Positions 12,701 to 27,700 of a stretch of 64,000 bases of DNA are shown here, piece after piece. The position numbers and the translations under genes are program-made. How positions within the stretch are numbered: the stretch's first letter is position 1; each line of letters starts with the position of its first letter. Origin of the DNA: Certhia americana (taxonomy: Eukaryota; Chordata; Aves; Passeriformes; Certhiidae); contig CM031858.1 of the NCBI GenBank assembly GCA_018697195.1, positions 94,034,643-94,098,642 of the forward strand, in the 5' to 3' direction. A model generated the notes under the pieces. The model worked only from the letters and a program-made list of their open reading frames with translations. It made no database searches and was not told the origin of the DNA.

Positions 12701-15700
12701 TACACTTCAAAAGTTTTATATTATTTTATGCTCAGCATGTTCCAATTATTCCGACTGCTTATGGTTTAAACGTGTACATATTTATGACATAAATGTAGAA
12801 AAACATTTCCTACTCCTTCAGCAAATTTGAACACTCTTCAATTACACTTCTTCAATTATTAAAATTACAACCTCAGGAGATCACATTGTAAGTTTAAATA
12901 AATTTTTTAAAAATGCAAGGCTACTACTTTATTAGTATCATTAATTCTCATGTACTTTTGCCCTTTTTGCAATTGTAAATTTTCAAACCTGCTCTCTAGA
13001 GTACATAAGATCTAATTTAAAGTAGATGAATGGCCCTTGTCTAGGGATTCTGATTTTAGGGCCCATTGAAACTCTAAGTACCAAAAATGGTATTTGGTAA
13101 CAAAAGAAATCTGTAGAGCTTTTCACATTTTTTAACTCTTTCTAATTTCTAATAGAAATCTGGAAATTTTAAAAACATATAAATTTCCTAAGCAAATGAA
13201 TTACATAAAGTTTATTTTAAACCAACGGGTAACTGCACCTAATGAACCAAACGTTTTCATCATATTTCAAGTCCCAACAGGGAGAAAAAAATACACAGCA
13301 TTTCAGGGGTTAACTGATTTTTGTAAAAACAAAAGCAAATTAAAGGAAGTATTTCCACAGCCTTACCTGTGTGTATTCTAACATGTCGTGTTAGCTGGCT
13401 CGGTTTCTGGAACGTCTTCCCACAGTGAGGACAGGAATAGGTGAACCCACTTCTATCAATGTTTCTGTTGTAAGATCTGGTATTTGATACCCTGCGATTA
13501 AAAAAAAAATAAATTAATTTTAATATGAAACAGTATTCTGAAGAAGCTTTTTTTACCCATCATTTTTAACCGTGTTAACTTCATGGCAACATAGTATCAG
13601 CTGCAACAGCAAAACCCAAACCCCATAAGGACTGACAGCACAACTCACACAGCTCTTCTCTCAGTACCTCCATGCACCAAGAATTTTACTTATTTCTGCA
13701 GCAAAAATCTGATACATTTTAGAGGCTCTCTTCAGACATTATCAGGGTAAATTCTGCCAGAAGTATACAGTGATTTCACAAACATCTTGATGGGAACTTT
13801 CACCTGTGCAACTCTACTTCTTTTGCCTGAATACAGTCAAGTCCTTCATTCTGAACTAGAATACACAAATCTCAGAAACTGGAGTATAAAAGCACTTGCT
13901 GAAGAATTTAACAACCCAAATTCACCATTGGCCCTCAAATACAAATCACACTCTCCAAGAACTACAGAAACAGAGAATATAAATTCCCAAAATTCATTTT
14001 GCTACAAATCAAACTAACTAATTTATTAATCCTAACATCTCTACACAGGAGTTGTCCACAAGAATGGTTTTTGTAGGTAATACATTTACGTAACCAAATA
14101 CCACCTAACTTGATACTTCAAACCTTTAAATTTCTGTTTGCAGACTGAAATTTACAACACTTGTTTAAACCTCCGGCAACATAACTATTAAGATCTTTTG
14201 AACCTCCTGCAACATAATATAAAGATCTTTATATTAACTTCTAATAAAAAAAACTGGGAATAGACAGGATTTCTTGGTTTTAAACATGTAATTTCCTCAT
14301 CTGTTTTTTATAGAAACAGTGAATACTAAAAGAGAGATCACCTGTCAAGACTTTAAGCTTTTTTAATAAATAAAATAAACCAAGAGAAGATTTTCTTCCT
14401 TCTAACTTCAAGTAATTTCCACCTCCCTAGAAGTAAAGTTAAACTAGAGAGCTGAAAGAAAGGACAGAACAAATATTCACCAAAAATAAGAACACCATTT
14501 ACCAGGCCTCTTTTTTTTCCCCCCTTCATTTTGTGCTTTTTCAGATTTACAAGAAACTCATGGGAGGCTGTAATGAGGACCTTCTGGGAAAGATGATTAA
14601 ACTGCAAAGAACATGTTACATCTTTGCAAAATGAAAGCATTAAAACTTTTGTCATTATAATAAAAGTTATGCAAAATTAATATACATTTGCTTTGATATA
14701 CTGCTACTAGTGTTTAAAATCATAAACAAACTTCAAAAATCACTTTGCATCAGAGAAACTTAGCTCATGTTTACAAATAGCTGGCAGATGAACTATGCTC
14801 AGTATGCCTAAATACAAAAATTTATGCCTAAATACAAAAACAGGGAAAAAAAAGAGGCCTCCAAAAATAACCACCCACTTAAGCAAGATTTTAAAAAGCA
14901 AGTGTCATTTTAGAACAGCATACCAAAGCAAATAAATGATCTGCATAAATCATGGTACTACTCCTGCTTTCCCAGCTATCACCATAAAAGTAACATCTGC
15001 TCATTTTGTTACAATCCCATGACCGTCACCTTATTTTATAGTGAGTTTTCATATGCTCCTTTAGCTGTGAGGAAGTTTCAAATTCTTTTTTGCAAGACTT
15101 GCAGCTGTGAATCCTACTGCCTGCCAATTCTTGACGATGTTCTTCCATGTGTATGGACAGCTGACTCTGTAAAGTGAATTCATCTCCACACTCTGAACAG
15201 ATAAGATTCTGAAAGAGATAATAGAGACTGATTTTTCAAAACAGCAGTGCACAGGCTTTGCTCAAGTAGATTAACTTATCCTTCTGTTGACACTGGCAGC
15301 TGGAAGCAAGCAGCAAGAGAAGTATACAAGCAAGAAAAGTTCACGAGCCCTGTGATATAAATCATGTACAATAATCACTGCAAGATTATATTAATATTTA
15401 TATTTTAAGAAACTCCACTAGAACTAAGTTCTGAAAAACTTCATATGGCAGCAGAAACGAGCTGTTCAGTACCATCCTCACCACTCCCTATTTCCTTGGT
15501 GGGCTGGCTCAAGACACACAGCTCCCCTCAGAATCATTACACCCTGGTCTACAGTAACATCTCTAAGAAATAATTACTTTCTAACCAAAAGCATTGTAAC
15601 TGTGGATTCAGGGATTTCACACTTTTACAGGCCAAAATTATATTGACTGTCACTTTTAAACAGTTATCCCATCACAATTAGCACTGACTTTTCTTAAGCT

Positions 15701-18700
15701 ATCTTGACAGTAAAGATGATAGAAATAAAGAGGGATACAATGTTTCTAACATACACCTCTTCAACCTATTAATTTTAAAACAGGGTTGAATACACCATTG
15801 TCCAGTTATATTAGTATTCCATGCCATCCAGAATGGAAATCATACTTCTAACATTTAAGGCAGAAGTGTTGCTGTTTCTCTGAAGTTTGGAGTAAGATTC
15901 AAAGTCAAATATTGTTTCTGTGAAAATTAAAAGCTCTCCATTTATTTGATTTCATTTTGCCTTTTGAAATCATTAATTTTATTTATCAGTCTATTTTAGA
16001 AAACCTAAGATGAGAGTTAATCTTAAATGTCTAAAAATATCCATCTGTGTTAAATGTTCTTCACTGGTGTGTGTAACTCCAGACAGGTTTTTTAATCAGC
16101 TCAGTTTTCAGTAATTGCAATTATCACTGCAAATTGGAATGTTTTCTATTCTCCCGACTTTTTTTCTCTCCCATAACGATCAACAAGGAAAAAAAAATCC
16201 CAGAAAACAACAGTGCTCATTGCGAGAAGGATATTGACAAGAATATTTTAATCAAGAAGAAAGAACACAGGTATTCAACATTATTTTTGGACAGATTTAA
16301 ATAAAAAATTGTTCTTTAAATCTGAAAAAAAAATTCCGTAGTATCACATTTCCAGAAAGAAGCTTAAAAAGCTAAAGTCCTTCAATGAAATTAATTACCA
16401 ACTCAATAATTATTTGTTTAATCTAACCTAGATGCTGTTATTACTGGATTCAAGTTACAGAGTGAGACAATAAAAAACTAATACCTTTTTTTCTAGAACA
16501 TACATTCAAATCTGAATACTTCTTATGGGCCTTTACTGTTCTTACACAAACAAATTTAGTTTATAATTTTAGATTTCTAAAAGTGGGGGAAAATTTCATG
16601 AAGGGAAACTTACAATTACTATGACAAGTTCATGAACCTTAAAACAGGGATTTTCAGTTGCTTCTCAGCATTTTTCAGACATGCATATGTTTCACATACA
16701 TATACATACTCTATTAAGAAACTTCTACAAACAAAAAAATAGCCTAAGATGAAGTATTTTAGACAATTAGAATCTTCATTATTCTATTCAGCTGTGGAAT
16801 CTGCTGTAGGAAAGCAAGATCTTGGTAAAGCAGAAAAACTACAAACAACCCACCACTACATCACACCAGACAGACTCTGCTATACCAGATGTATTTTTTT
16901 GCTTCTCGAGCAAACAAAAATTCACCACCACACGCAGAACAAGTAATTGAACACTGTAACCTCACTATAGTTAAACCCACATTTTAACACTGAACAAAAG
17001 GGACTGATCATACGCAAAATTCCCAAATTCAGAAGAAAGTGTTAAAAGCTCTATTCATTGAATTCTGCCTGTTTCAGCTCTCCCTATCTCACCAGATGCA
17101 ACACCAGAATAATACTTTGGAACTCGTGATCTTCACCTGTTTAGTATCTATGACTCCCAGCATCTGTAAAGGATTTTAATCTTCACTTTTTCAGAAGATC
17201 ATTGCTCACGAAATATTAGACAATACAAATCAAATACAGTGAATATTTCTAAAAAAAGTAAAACCAAACAAAACGCCAACATCACACAAAGTAAAACATA
17301 AAAACAAACCACAAGGATCTTATAATGAATTCTCATTTTATATCCACCAAATATCAGTTTTAATTTTTCAACATATTAAGGTATTCCTAAAGCCCAAAAG
17401 CCCCTCATGTTCATGAAAAAAGAAGACCAATTCTAATGCAATAAATAACTTGTGTTTCAGTTTTTTATTCACCATTTCTGTCTTGCCAGGGCAAAGCGTA
17501 GCAATGAAAACCATTGCGCATTTCCACTGAGGAAGTGGACAAGATCAACAATCCTCAATAAGATGGGGCATATTTACACAAGATATGTTCTTTATGACTT
17601 CTCAAGAGAAAGCTACCCCATATTAGCGAGGAAATTTCAAATGTGAAGTTTTTCCTTCACACACAAATCACCAAAGAATGTGAAGAGAAAATATAATCTC
17701 TTGCAAGGTGAGTATCAATAGCCCAGGAAATTCCTTCCAGAACCTGTCACATGAAGCAATCAACCACAAAAATCTAAATTTCAGACAGACCCACTCTCCC
17801 AAATCTCACTGGAGCACCCAAAAAGCTCATCACTCTAATTTCTTGCTCTTGCCCATCTGCATTCATCTGTAGATAAAGCGGCCTGATCCAGCATAGCACA
17901 AGGGTAAAAATCCTCAAATTTCATTTTGTGATTTTTGTGAAGCCATCTCCTTAACCTCTATGTATGTCCCTTAATGTATGACCCCCCATATGCACCTTTG
18001 CTCTGGTTTCAGATTTTTAAACTTTCTAACAGCAATAGGAAGAAGAGCAAACAGGAGAGAGAATTACTCCACCAATAACTTGTTAACCTGCACATTGTGG
18101 AAAACTCCTCAATGACAGCTAGTGCCTTCACCAATACCCTCTGCTTCAAATTCCAGCTCTCCTACAGGTCCAATGCATAATTACTGTGAAAATTATTCCT
18201 GCAGTTTTATGTGAATTGTTACATTCATCTCTGTTTTATCACAAAACTATTGGGTATTATAAGAAACACATTCATTAGCAATTGAAATATGTTCGTATTT
18301 TTATAAATTTAATTTTCAAGCTGCAGATGGAATTTTAAATTGGAAGGCATTACACAGCCTATTCTTCTGACATCTGCACCAAAGCAACAAAATCAACGCT
18401 GCTGAAGTACATGAAAAATCACTTGGTGATTGAAACAAATATCAAAAACCATCCCCGGTTGTCTTTCTTGATGTTTAGTTTCCTTATTCTGATGTTTTTA
18501 GCAATTCATAAATCAAGTTTCCTTAGAAATACCGATTAAACCATTTATCATTATAGAGACATTAATATGCAGCAAAATTGTTCTCTAGTCCACTTAACTT
18601 GGCTGCCTATTTGACTGTGTACATGACAAAACTTGAGCTAAAATGATTAAAGAAGGGATACAATCTTTACAGATGGCATGCCCTGCATCTGATTTAGGGG

Positions 18701-21700
18701 AAAGTGCACAGAGGCCTGTTATCCCAAATTTACAGGTCAAAACTCCTGAAAGCTGTCAGCAATTGGCATGGAGAAACACATCGCTGCTACATTTATGACA
18801 ATAAAAGTGCATTCTGGACTCAGCTCAAATTCTCCAACACAAAGTGCAATTTTAAAAAAGCCTAACAACAGGAGGAAGAGGCAATTACATGACCAAAAAC
18901 TTGGTATTTTGGGCAGTGCAATCAACTCTGGCAATTGTAGTAATGTAGTAATGACTATAAAGGACACAAAATACACCATAATGTATTAACTGCCTGCAAA
19001 GAATTTAACCAACACTCTATCAAAATGGAAATTGAAATTAAGAGGGGAAGGAACAAGAACTCTCAAGCAAAACATCCACCCACTCAAAAAGAGCTGTAGA
19101 TATGGGAACAGCTTCATCTCTTTCTATGGATGGTGAGAGTGCCTAACCATGACATCTACCATCAAACATAATCATAAATTATTTATTATGTGTATGCTTA
19201 TTAATGTAGATTAAGTAACTTCAAAATAAAAGTATGTAAATACTTTTAAATAAAAAGCAAGTAAATAACCAACCAGCTAATGTTTATTTATAGATAGCAT
19301 GATATGGTATCTATCAAACATGCACAAGTTCCTTTTGTTCATAAAGACACAATGGGAACACTTACTTATATTCACAATATTAATTTCTGTAATTAATATA
19401 AAAACAGACTCCTCACCTAAAGTTTTCTATTTCTTCTCAACAAAATTATTTTTTCAATCCTCCAATCTAAAGCATTCAGTTAAGGGATTAAAGACAACCA
19501 CTATGACATGTCTTTTCAAAATGAAGTTATAAAGTTTAATAAATTACCTCCTCTTTCTCATGTAGCATTATATGTGCTTTCAGACTGGCTACTCTGGAGA
19601 ACTTTTTGTTGCACACAGGACACGTAGGATCCTCGCCATTGTGAGTACATTTGTGAAGCGTCAAGTTGAATTCAACATTAAATGACATTGGACACTGGTC
19701 ACACCGGTGAGGCTGTTTGTTAAAATCACAAAAATAAAGACAAAATTCAGTCTTCCGAAAGCTACGTAAACCTGAGTGACACATATAACCATACAAATCA
19801 AAATATTAAACATTAAAAGAAGAGCAAGTCAAGTACCTACATAGGATAATGATGCTTAATAATACTGGTATTAATTATTTTATCATCTTTGCATCCCACT
19901 ACAGAAAATACAAATACAGCACTACAAGAGCACAAAGGGAAAGAAAGCAGGGGAACTAAGGAAATCAGAGGCTCAAAACTGAGCCTGTCTGAAAAGAGTG
20001 AAGTTAGTAGGAGAGAGGAATGAGCAAGAGACAGAAATATTTTCCTGTGATCATGATTCACTCAGAGGTGGTTGGGCACTGGAACAGGCTCCCCAGGGAA
20101 GTGGTCACAGCATTCAGGCTGACAGAGTTCAAGGAGGACTTAGACATTACTCTCAGGCACATGGTGTGACTCTTGGGGTATCCTGCACAGGGCTGGGGGT
20201 TGGTCTTGATTATCCTTGTGGGTCCTTTCAACTCAGCATATTCTGAGATTCCATGAAATCTTTTTAAGTAAAACTAATAATCAAAACAGCAAAACACTTA
20301 GTTTGTATTTGGCTTGACTGCTCTTCACTTGGTATCTGCAAAATCAGTTTTCATTCTTTAAAAGCACTTTCACTTTTAGAATTAAAAGCTCTTAGATAAA
20401 TGTGCAACCGTATGGGTTTAACTTTATCAACTTTACAATACTTAAATTTGTGTAAGTTATTCTTTGTATACATGTGCTATGTTTTGTAAAAACTGATCTG
20501 TATTTAGGGCTACCTCAAAAAGTAATAAAATTATTTTCCTATCACACGTAAGTAGTTTTAGCTTTGTGAAATAGAAAGAAAAGGAAATAAATTAAATTCT
20601 TCATATTACAGAAGCAACTAGTGGCAAAAGGTCATTTAAAAAGTCAGTCCAGTCTTAATCACATATCCGTATTCTTCTCATTCTTTCCCAAATTTAATTT
20701 GTAAGCAGCTAAAGTGATGACATTAATCTACTGATTAGTACATACATACATACTAAATTAGTTTACTAGTAGTGTCCTGTTAATAAATATAAGCATTATT
20801 TTGTTTTATTGCTAGTGTGTAGAATCACTTTGCAAACTACTGAAAAAAACTCATACATTTTGTCATCCACCTGGGTATTTTATAAATCAAAGAAAACGGC
20901 CAAAATTAAAAATTACTGATCTGGAAACAACAATCCAATTAAAGGGCATCAAAGGAAGGTCCTATCTCAAAGGAAATATGAGAACACATAAAAGAGAAAT
21001 GTCACAAAACTCTGAGGTCCCCAAGTAATAATTATTAGTGGTGTGACTGAAAAGAAATGGAAAAGATGTCTTGTGTTAGCTTCATTTGACAGTATATGAA
21101 AATATCAATGTACACTGGGTATATCTCCCACAATTCATACCTTGTCATTTTGCTCATGATCCCTCATATGGCGCTGGAACTGGGTCTCTCTTGGAAAAGA
21201 CAGCAAACAAATCTCACACTTATGGAAGTTGGGTACTTGGTAGGGAAAGTTACTGTTCTCTGTATTTGGTGTCAGAACATCATCTACAAAACAAGCAACA
21301 AAACATTTGTACGAAGTCACATTTTGTCGACTTATAATTTATTGCAAGAAACAGGATAATTTGAAGTAGAAACTATTGCAATTCCTCTAAGATTTTTGAC
21401 TTATCCAACACTTCAAGAGACCTTGATGATCTCAGGAAATCATAAACGGTTGATCCATTGACACGGGATCAACCAAATATATCCATACTTCAAAATACCA
21501 GTCACTACGGACATAAAAAAATCACCTTTTCCCAGTAATTTGAAATAAATTCTTTCTGTGCTTCATAACACCCATCAAGTTTGAAACAAAATGAGATGTT
21601 GCAAAAAATACTAGCGATGAGTAAGATACTGCCAGGGGTTACTTTTAATAATATTACATTGCATGTTTCTAAAAAAGTTTTTTAAAATTACATAGTCAGC

Positions 21701-24700
21701 AGTTCTGACTACACAGGTATTTTGCCCTCCCTCCCTCCTCTTTCTCTTTCCTTAAGAAAAATTTAGACATATTTTCTTTCTTCTCCTTCTGGCATTGTAA
21801 AACCTTTATTAAAACCTATTTTAAAACCTTTAGAGCTGTAAAACCAACACCAATGTTTCAAACAGTTGAGAGAGATGCAACAAACTGCAAGTCTAAATGC
21901 ATACATATTAATGCCATGGAAAGATATGTATTTTTCTTTAAACAGAAGACCCAGTCTAAGCCTATGCATACAGTTTGCTTTTGAGCTCCTACAATCATGC
22001 AACTTTTCATATATATACAAGTTACAAGCTTCTACATCCTCCTGCTCCAATGAGTGAAGTCAATCCTATAAATACTTTGTGATACGAGGAAAATATTAAT
22101 CTGAGGGAGTTAAACACATTTTACATTTGAGAAGACACTGTATTACTAAGGAAGTTATCTTTATTTAAGAAAAACTTCAAGAAAAGCAACTAGTAAGAGG
22201 ACTTGGCTTGTGCTGCAGGTTAGGCTCATGAAAGAGAAAAAATATCAATAAAATTCAGTTTCAAACACTGCCACAACTAAAACTGCATCAACAATAGAAC
22301 ACAAAAAGAAGGGAATGTTGATTTTATTATCTAGACATGCAAGGTTTCTGATGTTTCTCTTTAAGTCAGTACTTTTATCCATGTATGTCGGAACTAGGGA
22401 TAGGAAATAACAACACAAGTTTAAAGAATCCTGTTTACACTTCCTCAGAGGAAACTGAAGATTACAATTCATATAGTATTTCCACTCTACTGCACCCACT
22501 TCAAAGTCCTCTCTCATTCCCCACACCATTTACAAGGGGGGAAAAAATACCAGTACCTTATGTCCAGATAATTTTTTTTCCTGCTAAAATTCTCATAATC
22601 AAACTTTAAAAGCTTGTAGTTGAGGAAGCTGTAGGAAACATTTCAGCACAATATATTCTGAGCAAGAAATCACTTACACTTCCCATTTCTGAACTAAGTC
22701 ACCCCATTAAATTTTGCTCTGCCAAATTTACTTATCAAGTTTTTCTCTTTAACAGAATGATGCAAACATCACTAATCTTTATCATGTGTAAACTTACACT
22801 TACTGCACCCTTTAATAGACTATAAATTCACCATGTGCAGACACTATCAGTAACAACCCTGAAGTGGTCACATTTCTTCAACAGCTGAAAACCATTGCTT
22901 TATTTACAAGTCACAAGCCTTTAAGCAATCTTGTGATAAATATGCCTGAGTAGAAAAAAGGATACAAAAATCAGTTTCTGTAAATAATGGCATCATAAGA
23001 GAAGTGAAAGAAAAAATCTACTCCTGTATTTGGGCTATATGAAAACATAATGCACAAGGCTTTCCTTTCCCCTGGAAAAAGGAGTAATTGTACAACCTCT
23101 CACTTTAAACTGACAACTGAAAAATGATCCAATCCATGACTTTACAAAGGCCTTCAAACCTTCTCCTTGAGCCAAAGAGATTACTATCTTTAAACATTCA
23201 CTCTTGAGATCAAAGGCACTGGGCAATATGCAAAAACAATGCTGAAGCAATTGAAGTTGCAAAAATGTAGCAATGACATCATCAAAGATGCTAACTTCTC
23301 TACACTTTGAAACAAAATCCCAAGGTGCTCACTAGTTTCTGAATAATACTGCCAAGTGACATGAGCCTAATATATCTATCATTTTCATTAAAATGTGTAT
23401 CATATCTGTATTGACAACAACACTGATTAATCTACAGGCTGTAGATTTCTTCTGCAATTTAAAAAGGAGTTTAACTATAGAATGAAAAATCAAGTATCTC
23501 TCAATATTTCCACAGAATTTGACTACTATAATTCTGTGAAATCAGACCACCTGATGCAGTACCTGAAAGTACTTCAGCTTTTCTGTAAACAGACAGAAAT
23601 GACCACCACTAAAATCAACATCAGGAGGCAACAAACCCATAATCCTAAAATATTTCATAGAAATGAACAGAAAAACAGCCTGAATTTTAAAAAATGAGGA
23701 CCTGGACACATCACGTTCCATGCCAAAGCAACACAAAGTTCTCAAGACTAGTTCACGGATGATCATAAACCCTGAGCTGCTTCCAAAGCTGTTCCACCTT
23801 CCCAAAGGCACTCAGATTCCATGGAAGAAGAAACAGAAGACATCCATACAGAAAATCGATTGCTTACATTTGTAACATTTTAAGCATTACTCTTTCAAAG
23901 AAAATTTTTGTAACTCTTTCTAAAGCCAAATCTCACAGGGTTTTTTAGGCCCATCTTTCATATTGCTAAGAAGCAAATGGACATCAGGGAAATGGGCTGA
24001 ACTCTAGAATCACCAGCTGGATTGTAAAGTCTAATTTCTCTTGGCAGATGACTCTCAGAGCAGAAATCCTTAAAGACAAGGCACAGCAGATCAGCTTAAG
24101 TTAGACTCCACAAGTCTTCAAAGGCTCAGCTACTGGAAGATCAAGCCTGTTCTAGGTAGTTACAGCCACAAAACCACTCCAGTTTGGACACTGAAGAATT
24201 CTGAAAGTTCAATTGTTTCACTTTTACTCAAAGGGTAGGATTGCTATCTAATACAGGTTTAAATTAAAACACAAACTCATTTATTCATTAACACCACATC
24301 TACCCTGTGGGAGAGATAAGACTATTATAATGTCTTTTTTCCTTTGTATTGTCACTGAAACAGTCTGGTCCTCTATCACCTACTAAATACTGAATATTTC
24401 AGAGAGTTGTACAACTCCTTTTTATTAAAGACGTAGGAAATGATTTTATAGCTTATTTTTCTACTAACAAGGAGAGTATTAAAAACTATCCCTCCAGAAA
24501 TCAAATAACTAGGTAACAGCAAGGCCTAAACTGTTACACTGTATTTAGAATTAGGACACTAAAAACTCTCAATTAAAGCAGTAACAAGCAAATGAGCCAT
24601 ATTTTGACTTTTCAAGCAGGTGCCACAGCCTCATGAAGTATAACTCAGATCTGTTTTCATTTTAATGCTAGAAAAAAATGTTTCAAAAATGAAATTACCA

Positions 24701-27700
24701 TTTGACACAATCTGTTTGTTAGAAGAATCAGTATCCCAATAAAAACTTTATTTACACTGATACCTCTTTCATAACAAGTCAAAGTAATAATCTACACTAC
24801 AGTATTTCAGATAAATCCACAATAAAATAATTTTTGTCTGTATCAGAGGGAAAAAATGTTTTTGGTGCCTCAGCTTGGATCATCAAACAAGCCAAACACT
24901 GCAAAATGCTGAGCCTATCTTGAAGACCAATACTTTTGAATATCAAAAACACATGCAGACAAAAGCAAGTTCAAGAAGTTGGCAATGGGGCATGAATCCT
25001 GTATTTTTAAATGCACTGAGAAATTTGTCAGTTAAAATAAATGCAACAATTCTAAATATTTCCTGGGTACCCAAGTGAAAAAAATCAAAATAGTGGCATA
25101 ACTGACACAACATTTGATGGACATATTTATCATTTCTCATATTAGGAAGCATCTCATAAATAGCCAATATGATGCTTATTCTCTCAGAAATATATAAGTA
25201 TTAGAAACACAAATAAAGCAATCTATTTATTGTCAGGTATACTCTGGCAGATGAAAACACAAGTATGTTTATTAATGAATTAATGCAATTCAGAATGCCA
25301 TTCAAGCCAAAAACACAGAATTAAAAGTTTGAGATTTTAGTTGGAGAAGACATAAACTAATTAAGGACATAATGTCAACACAATCACATGGCAAACTGGC
25401 ATGCTCTTACTAGAGAGCAGCTTCTTACTGACATCCGTAAACAAATAGAGAGAAAATAGAAAATTACTAACTGAGTAAAAAACCTCCTGAAAAATAAGTG
25501 CTTCTTTCAGGTCTGCACACTACAACAAATGATAAACCTTGCTGAACAGAAGGAAAGTTTCAACCATTTGCATTTATTAGTATTAGCTGCACAGAAACAG
25601 TGCACAAGCTACAGTCACTTTCTATTTTTTTTCAATTTGCATGCTAGTCTAGCTGCAACATAAAGCAATCTTATTCCTTCACAGCTTGGGAGAGTATCAA
25701 TACAATTAACCTAAACAGGGAGCACGTACTTCATTATACATCATCAAACACATTTTTGTCAACATGCACCGTCAAATGTATTTTTGTCTGTACTCTTACA
25801 GTTTGCCCAGAGTGACCAAAAATAGAAGAATCAGTTTTGCTAAGTACCTATCAATGATAACAAATTTTCAGTTTAAAGATGGTCTTACTTGAATACTCTC
25901 AATGTTACAAAACCTGTAATGTCTTTGCTGAATGTATTGTCCCTCAGAGAGCAGCAAGCAATGACTTTGGGTGAACTCAGCTGTGATACAGCCTTCACCA
26001 ACGCTTGACTTCAGGAGTTGAGTCAGCAAGCAGGTGCTCTCTGCTAGAAGCCACTGATGACAACCCAATGTGGAAGGAGGAAGACAGAATTAGAGCACTC
26101 CCAGCCCTTCCCTCCTTATGTAAGCATCACTGTGCCTCATGGCAGCCCACAGCCCTCTCTGCAAGGCACAGATGGAATCACTCAGCTGTGAATGCAGCAC
26201 AGCCTTATTAGATCTCTAATAACCTACTCGAATCCGACTGAGAGGACATTGCAAATAAACACTCAAGCTTGTGAAATTCACGGATGAAAACTTGTCACTT
26301 ACGTTTAATGGCAGCTGGCAAGCCTAGGAACAAAAGGGTCTGACCCTATCAAAACCCGTTTACTAATTTATGAGTGCAAAGAAAGTGGTAAGACAAGAGA
26401 ACAAAACAGGGATGGCAATACTGACATTCCCTCATTCTACACTTGAACTCGTAGAGCACAAATGATAATCAATCATTAAAACATTTTGCTTAGTTCTGCC
26501 ATCATAAAAGCAACAGGTTAGTTTAAATCTAGCTCAGCACTCTAAACAAAAACAGCAGGCACTCCTTCTAATGGGAAGAGCAGGAGAAGTACTCAACTCT
26601 CAGTCCACGCATCCAGAAATCAACCAAGATTTGCTCATAAAGGATAAGATATTTTTATTATGCTTTGGTCAACACTTCATCTGGAACACCGTGCAGGGAC
26701 TGACATCCAGGGGCCAGTCACTTGGCCTGTGCCAACACAAAGTGGATGCACTCCTTTCAGGAGCAGAGCCCAGACAGAGCACAGCCCCACTGCTGCACCA
26801 CTGCTACAGAGAAGCCTGAATTAACTGTCTGAGGACACAGAACTCCCAGCTCCATCACAGCCAGTTAGAGGCTAAGTAGGCTGCACTGGGTCTGGCTGGG
26901 ATAGAGTTAACTTCCTTCCTACCAGCCCATATGGTGCCTTGTTTCAAATTTGTGACTAAAACAATGCTGCTAACAGCACTGCTTAAGCTATTGCTGAACA
27001 GTGCTGCACAGCATGAAGGCCTTCTCTGTTTCTCACTTTGCCCCCACAGCGGTAGGCTGAGGGTGGGAGAAAGGTTGGAGCTAACACAAAGGGATATTCC
27101 ACACCATAAACCATCATGCTCAGCAACATAAAACTGGGTGTAGTTCTTCCAAGGTAGTGTCCTTTGCTCAGAGACTGAGCTCCGGACTGCATCTCTGAGA
27201 GTGATAGCTAACATTTACCTTTACATCACTTAGTTGGAATTTTTTGTTGGTTGGCAATTTGATTGGTTTAGGGGTTTTTTTTGTTTGGTTTTGGGGATTT
27301 TTTTACTTTTTTTTTTTTAAAAAACTTTCCTCCTTTATTTCCTCAACTAACTTCATCTTAATCTACAAGCTTTTTCTTGCTCTTGCTATTCCCATTCTTT
27401 CTCTGATCCTACTGCAGGAGAAAGTGAGCAAGTAGTTGGAGGGTGCTTAATCACTGGCCAAAGACAACCCACCTCATCCCAGCCTACACAGACAACTGAA
27501 AATTGGTATTTCCTTCATCAACTTCAATAGATTATTATATGAAAATTATGTAAATATTGCCATATTTATTGCTAAATACTCCAAAACAGGAGTTACACCT
27601 ATTTGACAGCTGCATATGAATATACCAAGCTACCATTTTTCAGCTGTTTGTTTTCATGACTTGTTGACCATGACTTTTACATGTGCCCAGCCACTAGACT

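Noticed and set aside
21278..21283. ATGATG at the first bases of exon 2 as the ZNF236 start
   Set aside because: That frame stops after three codons. The finger frame is one base off and is entered from exon 1.
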